A DNA stretch of 12,189 nt from NCBI GenBank assembly GCA_945949035.1, contig CAMFDH010000019.1, forward strand, positions 1 through 12,189, in the 5' to 3' direction. Shown piece by piece: positions 6,923-12,189 of the stretch. The position numbers were made by a program, and so were the translations under genes. The first letter of the stretch is position 1. Every line of letters begins with the position of its first letter. Below the pieces are notes generated by a model. It made no database searches and was not told the origin of the DNA. It was given only the letters and a program-made list of their open reading frames with translations. The DNA is from an uncultured Actinomyces sp. GTDB taxonomy: Bacteria > Actinomycetota > Actinomycetes > Actinomycetales > Actinomycetaceae.

Positions 6923-8221
6923 TTAACGAAGGAAGTCGGGAATATCGAGCTCCTCGTCCGTCACTTCCTCCACGTAAACACGGGGGGCTTCAAACCCCTC
7001 GGCGACAACATCTCGAGGACGCTTGATGTCAGCTCGAAGTGCAGCCATGGCGCCCGTACGAGTGGGCACCTCGGGTGCCGCGCGATGTGAGCGAACCTGC
7101 GGGGCCGAAGCTGTACGGACCCGTGGCTCAACATCTTCGGGCTCAAAATCGATCACTCGGCGCTGGGCAGGCGGGGCGGCGAGCGGAGCCGAGTCTCGAG
7201 CGTTGGAGCGCGGTGCAACAGGAAGTGACTCACGGGCCACCCTTGCGGCCTCTTCGCGCGCCGCAGCCTTCTGCGCCATCTGGTCAAATCCGGCCGCGAT
7301 GACGGTAACGCGTACCTCGTCGCCCAGGGACTCGTCCACGACGTTGCCGAAGATGATGTTCGCTTCCTCGTGAGCTGCTTCCTGGACCAGTGTTGCGGCC
7401 TGCATGATCTCGTGGAGGCCGAGGTCCGGGCCACCCTGAACGAAGAAGAGAATGCCGTGGGCGCCATCGATGGAAGCCTCGAGAAGAGGCGAGGAAATCG
7501 CGGTCTCGACTGCGCGGAGGGCCCGGTCTTCGCCGGTAGCAGCACCGATTCCCATGAGAGCTGAACCTGCGTCCTTCATGACGCTCTTGACATCGTTGAA
7601 GTCGACGTTCATCAACCCGGGCGTGGTGATGAGTTCCGTAATGCCCTGTACGCCTGAGAGAAGAACCTTATCGGCCTCTTTGAATGCGTCAATGATCGAG
7701 ATGTCGCGATCAGAGATATCAAGCAGTCGGTCGTTCGGGATGACGATCAGGGTGTCGACCTCAGCACGGAGTGCCTCGACGCCAGATTCTGCCTGCTGCG
7801 AGCGGCGGCGTCCCTCCCACGAGAACGGGCGGGTAACGACACCTACTGTCAGAGCACCGGCATCCCGGGCTGCCTTCGCAACGACAGGAGCGCCACCGGT
7901 ACCGGTTCCACCGCCCTCACCTGCGGTCACAAACACCATGTCTGCGCCGGCCACGGCCTCGGCGATGTCGTCTGCGTGGTCCTCAGCAGCCTTGCGTCCC
8001 ACGGCGGGATCGGCACCGGCCCCTAGACCGTGCGTGAGTTCGCGTCCAATGTCGAGCTTGGTTTCAGCATCAGACATCAGAAGGGCCTGCGCGTCAGTGT
8101 TGATGGCAATGAACTCAACGCCCTTGAGGCCGGCGTCGATCATGTTATTCACTGCATTAACACCGCCGCCGCCGATTCCGACAACCTTGATGACTGCGAG
8201 ATGGTTCTGCGGTACCGCCAC
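6923..8221 (-). CDS. ftsZ: Cell division protein FtsZ
   Basis: Tubulin-like GTPase that forms the Z ring. From the GTG at 8221 the protein has 432 residues. The GTPase domain has [13 protein letters not shown] (13-25), the tubulin signature GGGTGTGG (103-110) and [10 protein letters not shown] (131-140). The T7 synergy loop [11 protein letters not shown] is at 205-215. A variable Pro/Arg/Ala linker (about 320-415) leads to the conserved C-terminal peptide [10 protein letters not shown], the expected SepF/FtsW contact. The frame stays open to a TTG at 8254, but the GTG at 8221 gives the family start [15 protein letters not shown] and has GGGGGA just upstream. It is preceded by its own promoter candidate and followed by a strong hairpin, consistent with expression above that of its neighbours. 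Confidence 0.98.
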   Translation of the reverse strand: MAVPQNHLAVIKVVGIGGGGVNAVNNMIDAGLKGVEFIAINTDAQALLMSDAETKLDIGRELTHGLGAGADPAVGRKAAEDHADDIAEAVAGADMVFVTAGEGGGTGTGGAPVVAKAARDAGALTVGVVTRPFSWEGRRRSQQAESGVEALRAEVDTLIVIPNDRLLDISDRDISIIDAFKEADKVLLSGVQGITELITTPGLMNVDFNDVKSVMKDAGSALMGIGAATGEDRALRAVETAISSPLLEASIDGAHGILFFVQGGPDLGLHEIMQAATLVQEAAHEEANIIFGNVVDESLGDEVRVTVIAAGFDQMAQKAAAREEAARVARESLPVAPRSNARDSAPLAAPPAQRRVIDFEPEDVEPRVRTASAPQVRSHRAAPEVPTRTGAMAALRADIKRPRDVVAEGFEAPRVYVEEVTDEELDIPDFLR

Positions 8222-8305
8222 TGGTCCCCCTGGAGGTCTACAACTTCGCGCCAAACCCTAAGGTTCAAGTTGAAGGTTGGATATGGTCATTGCTCTAGCG
8301 GAAGA

Positions 8306-8334
8306 ACCGTAGGGGTGTTCCCAATTGGGTTCAA
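8306..8334 (-). promoter_or_regulatory. ftsZ: Candidate ftsZ promoter with palindromic spacer
   Basis: On the minus strand TTGAAC (8329-8334) and TACGGT (8306-8311) are separated by exactly 17 bases. This is a good actinobacterial housekeeping promoter pattern, predicting a leader of about 75-80 bases. The perfect 10-bp palindrome CCCAATTGGG (8320-8329) sits between the two boxes and touches the -35, where a repressor could bind. CTTGAACC occurs again 66 bases closer to ftsZ (8262-8269), within a TTCAAGTTGAA near-palindrome (8264-8274). Confidence 0.55.
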
Positions 8335-8382
8335 GCACCACACGCGGCGTGTTGCACTACCTCTCGGATCACACGCGACTCG

Positions 8383-9189
8383 CTACCTGGTGACAGGTTC
8401 CCGCGGGTTGCGCAAATCGTAGACCGCAGCGGGTCGCTGCTCCACGAGAAGCGCCAAGACCTCTGCCTTCAGGTCGCTCTCTCCGGCTTCTCCCCAGACC
8501 ACTTTCGCCCCGTCTATGAGGTCGAGAGTCACCACCACATCCGTGGTGCTGATCGAGTCAACCTGTGCCTGCAGTTCCGCTGGCAGACTGCTCCAAACCT
8601 CAACTGCCTCAGCCGCCTGTTTGATGCGGTGGGCGTCATCCTGCGCATCTACGTACACCCGGGGCAGTCCCTCGATAGGTTCAGCCGAGATAGCCGTAGT
8701 GACACCATCCGATCCAACCAGGGCGTACCCGCCGTCAACCACAACTATCGCTTCCGGAACCCTCTCGGTAACCACAACGTTGAGTCCGTGGGGAAAAGCC
8801 CGGGAGACTTCCGCGTCTGCGATAAGCGGTCTCTCCAGGAGTTGATCTCTAATTGCGCCGGTGGGAACCCTCAGAAGTGGAGTCCCCTCATACTCGGCCA
8901 CGATGGGAGAAACATCGCCGCTGATTACTCCTGACTGAGCTCCTTCGACGACCACGGCCTCCTGACGAAGTTCCAGCAGAGACGAGAAGAAAATTGCCCA
9001 GATGACCCCCACGACAACGGCGGTAGCAAGCGCTGCCATCAGAAGCCGGAAGGCCACCAGCCGGCGGCGGGCCCGGCGGCGCTCGTTAGTGTGATCGCGC
9101 AGGTCGATGCGGACGCTGGTGGCTGACGAGGACGGCTGCAAGGAGGTACCGTCCCCGGGTTTTGGTCTGGTGGGACGGGATGAACTCAC
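8383..9189 (-). CDS. ftsQ: Cell division protein FtsQ
   Basis: Bitopic divisome protein that links early and late division proteins outside the membrane. The 268 residues comprise a basic, Ser/Pro-rich cytoplasmic tail (1-46, with ERRRARRR), one membrane helix (about 47-69), a POTRA domain (about 73-143, ending in HGLNVVVTERVPEA) and an FtsQ beta domain. The latter ends with VWG, a Lys/Leu-rich helix and the terminal YDLRNPREPVTR typical of the family. The GTG at 9189 is chosen because it forms a GTGA overlap with the murC stop and has GGAGGAGG 7 bases upstream. Another GTG at 9210 in the same frame lies upstream of that site and is less likely. Coupled to murC; 161 bases separate it from ftsZ. 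Confidence 0.94.
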   Translation of the reverse strand: MSSSRPTRPKPGDGTSLQPSSSATSVRIDLRDHTNERRRARRRLVAFRLLMAALATAVVVGVIWAIFFSSLLELRQEAVVVEGAQSGVISGDVSPIVAEYEGTPLLRVPTGAIRDQLLERPLIADAEVSRAFPHGLNVVVTERVPEAIVVVDGGYALVGSDGVTTAISAEPIEGLPRVYVDAQDDAHRIKQAAEAVEVWSSLPAELQAQVDSISTTDVVVTLDLIDGAKVVWGEAGESDLKAEVLALLVEQRPAAVYDLRNPREPVTR

Positions 9190-10601
9190 TTCCCGTCCTC
9201 CTCCAGCCACACTGACTCAACCAGGGGGGCCCTGAGGAAGATGTCACCCGCACCGATCAGGATGCAAACGTCTCCGGGCTCGGTGAGCTTTGCAGCAAGG
9301 CGCGCGGCCTCATCCATATCGGGAACTAGGTGCGCGTCAGCAGTCATCTTCGGACTGTTCGCGACCAGCGCGGTTGTGACACCCGGCATCGGATCTTCGC
9401 GTGCGGCGTAGATATCGGCGAGAACCACCTCGTCTGCCTCTGAGAGAACCTCTGCGAAACGGTCCGCAAAGCTGAGGGTGCGGGAGTAGAGGTGGGGCTG
9501 GAACACCGCAATGACACGCCCTTCACCCGCCACGATCCTTGCCTGCTTGAGCGCAACCTCAACTTCGGTTGGGTGGTGCGCATAGTCATCGTAGACACGG
9601 CGGCCGCCTACTTCTGCGCGAAGCTCAAATCGGCGCCCCGCACCCCTGAAGTGTCCCAGCGCCTCGGCTGCTACCGTCCCGTCAACCCCAAGGACAACAC
9701 ATGCGGCCCAGGCTCCGGCGGCATTCAAGATGCTGTGCTCGCCTGTCACGCCTAGGCGAACCCGGTAGCTTTGGCCCTGAAAAATCAGGGTGGCCGCAGC
9801 GGACTTCTCAGTCATCACCACGTCGGTAATCTCCACGTCGGGAGACAAAATGCTGTGCTCGGGACGCCCGTAGGTGATCACCCTGCGCTCTCCCCCGGCG
9901 GATGATCGACCGTACTGGGAGATCTCGGCGGAACCGGCGTCCTCAGCGCAGCAGATTAGTGTGCCACCCGGGATCAGGCGGTCGACGAACTGGCGGAAGA
10001 TTCCGATGAAGTCGTCCCTTGAGGCGTAGTGGTCAAGGTGGTCTGGTTCGACGTTGGTAATGACCTCAACAGCCGGCGCATAGTGGAGGAACGAGCCGTC
10101 CGACTCATCAGCTTCCGCAACGAACACTTCGCTTCCAACGCGTGCGCCCGACCCCTCGCCGAGGACGGGTCCACCGATCGCGTATGACGCATCGACTTCG
10201 GAGTTGAGGAGAGCAACAGCGATCATTGCCGAGGTCGAAGTCTTGCCATGAGCCCCAGCAACCGCAACGAATGGCTGCCCCTGGGCAGCCAGTGCCAGGC
10301 CCATGGAGCGGTGGATGATGCTCTGTCCGCGCTCTCTAGCCACAATCAACTCGGGGTTGGTCTCGCGGATCGCGGAAGAGACAATCACCGTGGCCCCTTC
10401 AGGAACCCGTTCGGCGCTGTGGGGAAAGTACCCCCCAATCCCCTTCTTGATCAGTGACTGGAGGACTGCCGAATCCTGTCGGTCGGACCCTGTTACCTCT
10501 GCCCCCTGACCCTTGAGCAGCTCGGCTACCACCGACATCCCGGCGCCGCCCACCCCGATGAGGTGGAACGACTTTCCCTCAAGTGCTGTGGAGCGACTCA
10601 T
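9186..10601 (-). CDS. murC: UDP-N-acetylmuramate--L-alanine ligase
   Basis: Cytoplasmic ATP-dependent Mur ligase that adds L-alanine to UDP-MurNAc, the first step of the peptidoglycan stem peptide. The 471 residues match the family length. The N-terminal nucleotide-sugar domain has HLIGVGGAGMS (13-23). The ATP-binding centre has GAHGKTSTSA (116-125), EADESDGSF (163-171) and NVEPDHLDHY (183-192). The C-terminal domain has YDDYAHHPTEV and FQPHLYSR. The ATG overlaps the murG stop as ATGA and has GGAGG 6 bases upstream. The last codons contain the ftsQ Shine-Dalgarno sequence, so murG, murC and ftsQ are probably translated in a coupled way. Confidence 0.98.
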   Translation of the reverse strand: MSRSTALEGKSFHLIGVGGAGMSVVAELLKGQGAEVTGSDRQDSAVLQSLIKKGIGGYFPHSAERVPEGATVIVSSAIRETNPELIVARERGQSIIHRSMGLALAAQGQPFVAVAGAHGKTSTSAMIAVALLNSEVDASYAIGGPVLGEGSGARVGSEVFVAEADESDGSFLHYAPAVEVITNVEPDHLDHYASRDDFIGIFRQFVDRLIPGGTLICCAEDAGSAEISQYGRSSAGGERRVITYGRPEHSILSPDVEITDVVMTEKSAAATLIFQGQSYRVRLGVTGEHSILNAAGAWAACVVLGVDGTVAAEALGHFRGAGRRFELRAEVGGRRVYDDYAHHPTEVEVALKQARIVAGEGRVIAVFQPHLYSRTLSFADRFAEVLSEADEVVLADIYAAREDPMPGVTTALVANSPKMTADAHLVPDMDEAARLAAKLTEPGDVCILIGAGDIFLRAPLVESVWLEEDGK

Positions 10602-11719
10602 TCGCGGCCTCCATTCGCGTCTTCCGCGAGGTCGGCGAGCAGGACTGCCCCGTCTCCCGGGGAGGTTGAACGGTTGGCACTGCCCATGGCACGCAACCGC
10701 TCTGGATCTGTCAGCAGTGGCAGAACTCGCTCACGAAGGACCTTCTGGTTGAAGTCTCTATCCTCAACGATTTCGGCGCCACCGGCCTCTATTTGCTGTT
10801 CAGCATTGCGACGCTGCTCTCCGTTTCCGATGGGGAGCGGCACATAAAACGCAGGAATACCGAGGATACCGAGCTCAGCGACCGTACCGGCTCCGGAGCG
10901 GCACAGCACGAGGTCGGCTGCGGCGAGCGCATCGTTCATGTTCGAGATGTACTCACGAACCACCCAGGTGAGATCCGGTGTCTTCGCGGCTGCGGCGAGC
11001 ACGCCTTCTGCTTTACCCCTGCCCGTGGCGTGGATGATCTGAGCCCGCCCCTCGAACAGTTGGGCCCCTTCGAGAAGGACCTCATTGATGTGTTGAGCTC
11101 CAAGCGAGCCGCCGGTGACAAGAAGGATCGGAAGGTGGGGGTCAAGCCCGAACTCACGGGCTGCCCTCTCCCGGCTACTGGCCGCTCCGTCTGGCGTAGA
11201 ACGCTGTTCGGCCAGTTCAACGATCGAACGACGAAGTGGGAGGCCGGTGAAAACTGTCCTCCCTCGTGACGCCCGAAGCTTGGTCTGGGGGAAAGCCAGC
11301 GAGACAGACTTTGCCCTGCGAGCTCCCAGTCGGTTTGCCAGGCCCGGCCGCACGTTCTGCTCTTGCACCACGAAGGGAAGTCCCTTTCTGGCAGAGGCAA
11401 TGTAGGCGGGGGCTGAAACGTAGCCTCCGAAGCCAACGAGGACATCAATGCCCTCTAGGGCCTCATCGGCCTGGGACACCGCCCGACTTAGCCTCGATGG
11501 GACGGTGAGCAGTTCTGGTGAGGGTCGACGTGGAATCGGGACCCGAGGGATGGTCAGTAGGGGAAAACCCGCCTCCGGAACCAGATCGGCCTCAAGCCCC
11601 TCTGCGGTTCCTAGCACCTTAACCTCGTGGCCGCGTTCTCTCAATACCTCGGCGGTCGCCAACAGGGGATTAACGTGACCGGCTGTGCCTCCGCCTGCGA
11701 GCAGTATGCGTAGCGACAT
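10598..11719 (-). CDS. murG: UDP-GlcNAc:undecaprenyl-pyrophosphoryl-MurNAc-pentapeptide GlcNAc transferase
   Basis: Peripheral membrane glycosyltransferase that converts lipid I to lipid II at the inner leaflet. The 373 residues form two Rossmann-type domains. The N-terminal acceptor domain has GGGTAGHVNP (9-18), GFGGYVSAP (96-104) and QEQNVRPGLANR (119-130). The C-terminal donor domain has TGGSLGAQ (202-209), CRSGAGTVAE (273-282) and the GIPAFYVPLP-to-EQRRNAE segment (287-307) that binds UDP-GlcNAc. The ATG follows the ftsW TAA with no gap, and GGAGG in the ftsW end provides the ribosome site. Its stop overlaps the murC start. The product feeds the FtsW polymerase encoded just upstream. Confidence 0.97.
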   Translation of the reverse strand: MSLRILLAGGGTAGHVNPLLATAEVLRERGHEVKVLGTAEGLEADLVPEAGFPLLTIPRVPIPRRPSPELLTVPSRLSRAVSQADEALEGIDVLVGFGGYVSAPAYIASARKGLPFVVQEQNVRPGLANRLGARRAKSVSLAFPQTKLRASRGRTVFTGLPLRRSIVELAEQRSTPDGAASSRERAAREFGLDPHLPILLVTGGSLGAQHINEVLLEGAQLFEGRAQIIHATGRGKAEGVLAAAAKTPDLTWVVREYISNMNDALAAADLVLCRSGAGTVAELGILGIPAFYVPLPIGNGEQRRNAEQQIEAGGAEIVEDRDFNQKVLRERVLPLLTDPERLRAMGSANRSTSPGDGAVLLADLAEDANGGRE

Positions 11720-12189
11720 TTAGGATGCCTCCGGGTCGAATGGTTTCTGAACTTTGGGTGCGGACTGGCCCGGTTTTGGAGCGGGTCTTCTCTGGGGTCG
11801 AGAAAGTCCGTTTGCCGGAGGAACGGTCGGCGGAGCCGTGGGGGAAGTCGTTCCCCTTGCGGAACTTCGACGCGGTGTTCGCGGCGCCGGTGCCCTGCGC
11901 GGATCACGCCCTGCTGTGTCCGGGTTGAGGCGCCCCTTCCGCCGCATACCGGCCTCTTCCCGGGCAAACGAAAGCAGAACCCCGATAGCCATCGCAGTGA
12001 AGAGGAAAGATGACCCACCGTAGGAGACAAGCGGGAAGGGAACCCCAATGACGGGAGCCAGTCCCGTGACGGTTCCAATGTTGATCAGGCCCTGAACAAT
12101 CAACCATGTGGCAATACCACCGGCAGTAATCGCAATAAAACGTGACTTGGCATTGGCGGATAAACGCAGAGGTCCATAAATCAGAAGGC
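11720..12189 (-). CDS. ftsW: FtsW, C-terminal part (start beyond the right edge)
   Basis: SEDS-family peptidoglycan glycosyltransferase of the divisome, which polymerises lipid II with its partner penicillin-binding protein. About 156 C-terminal residues are visible. They include the conserved WLIVQGLINIGTVTGLAPV and GVPFPLVSYGGSS segments, then a last membrane helix ending near LLSFAREEAG. The remaining 80 or so residues form a cytoplasmic tail rich in Pro, Arg, Ser and Thr, ending in PFDPEAS. FtsW rather than RodA is inferred from its place before murG. The frame continues open to the window edge, so the N-terminal membrane domain lies outside. Its stop directly abuts murG. Confidence 0.93.
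   Translation of the reverse strand, partial: LLIYGPLRLSANAKSRFIAITAGGIATWLIVQGLINIGTVTGLAPVIGVPFPLVSYGGSSFLFTAMAIGVLLSFAREEAGMRRKGRLNPDTAGRDPRRAPAPRTPRRSSARGTTSPTAPPTVPPANGLSRPQRRPAPKPGQSAPKVQKPFDPEAS

Noticed and set aside
8222..8254. TTG start of ftsZ at 8254
   Set aside because: The GTG at 8221 has a good ribosome site and gives the conserved FtsZ N-terminus; the extension is unlike the family.
7452..8261. 269-residue plus-strand open frame opposite ftsZ
   Set aside because: Low-complexity Ser/Ala/Pro/Arg translation that mirrors ftsZ codon use; no independent support.
11904..12107. Minus-strand frame with an ATG at 12107
   Set aside because: It is in a different frame from ftsW, whose conserved SEDS motifs cover the same bases.
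1..12189. Mobile elements, phage genes, toxin-antitoxin pairs, CRISPR or other accessory systems
   Set aside because: All of the window is accounted for by conserved core genes and short gaps; no terminal repeats, transposase motifs or repeat-spacer arrays were seen.

Overview
The window is a stretch of actinobacterial chromosome carrying the downstream half of the division and cell-wall (dcw) cluster, followed by a conserved group of housekeeping genes. All ten protein genes lie on the minus strand, so transcription runs from right to left. The gene order (ftsW-murG-murC-ftsQ-ftsZ-sepF-yggT-divIVA-lspA-rluD-dnaE), the Wag31-type DivIVA, the FtsZ tail [10 protein letters not shown] and the GTG starts with strong Shine-Dalgarno sites all point to Actinomycetota. 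GC content is moderately high but below that of Streptomyces. Together these fit something like Actinomycetaceae or a relative, but I cannot name a genus from sequence alone.

Right part (12189 to 8383): the C-terminal part of ftsW, then murG, murC and ftsQ, packed head to tail. murG starts on the base after the ftsW stop. murG/murC and murC/ftsQ share 4-base ATGA and GTGA overlaps. This is a translationally coupled unit for lipid II synthesis and divisome assembly. A 161-base gap before ftsZ holds a good promoter candidate (TTGAAC, 17 bases, TACGGT) with a 10-bp palindrome in its spacer.

Middle part (8221 to 5195): ftsZ, a strong 12-bp perfect hairpin directly after its stop, then sepF, yggT and divIVA. 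sepF tethers FtsZ to the membrane, yggT is a small membrane protein and divIVA drives polar growth. The ylmD/ylmE genes that often lie between ftsZ and sepF are absent. The 184-base yggT-divIVA gap holds a -10 element (TATGAT) and, just upstream of it, four tandem 9-bp units each carrying GTTG. That array is the least explained element of the window.

Left part (5194 to 1): two hairpins after divIVA, one terminator-like, then lspA (lipoprotein signal peptidase) and an RluA/RluD-type pseudouridine synthase overlapping it by 8 bases. Last is dnaE, the replicative DNA polymerase III alpha subunit, which runs off the left edge with 1143 codons visible.

I see no mobile element, CRISPR array, tRNA or rRNA gene, and no plus-strand gene. 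No stretch over 300 bases lacks a gene. I did not find a new multi-gene system. The points worth a second look are mostly regulatory.
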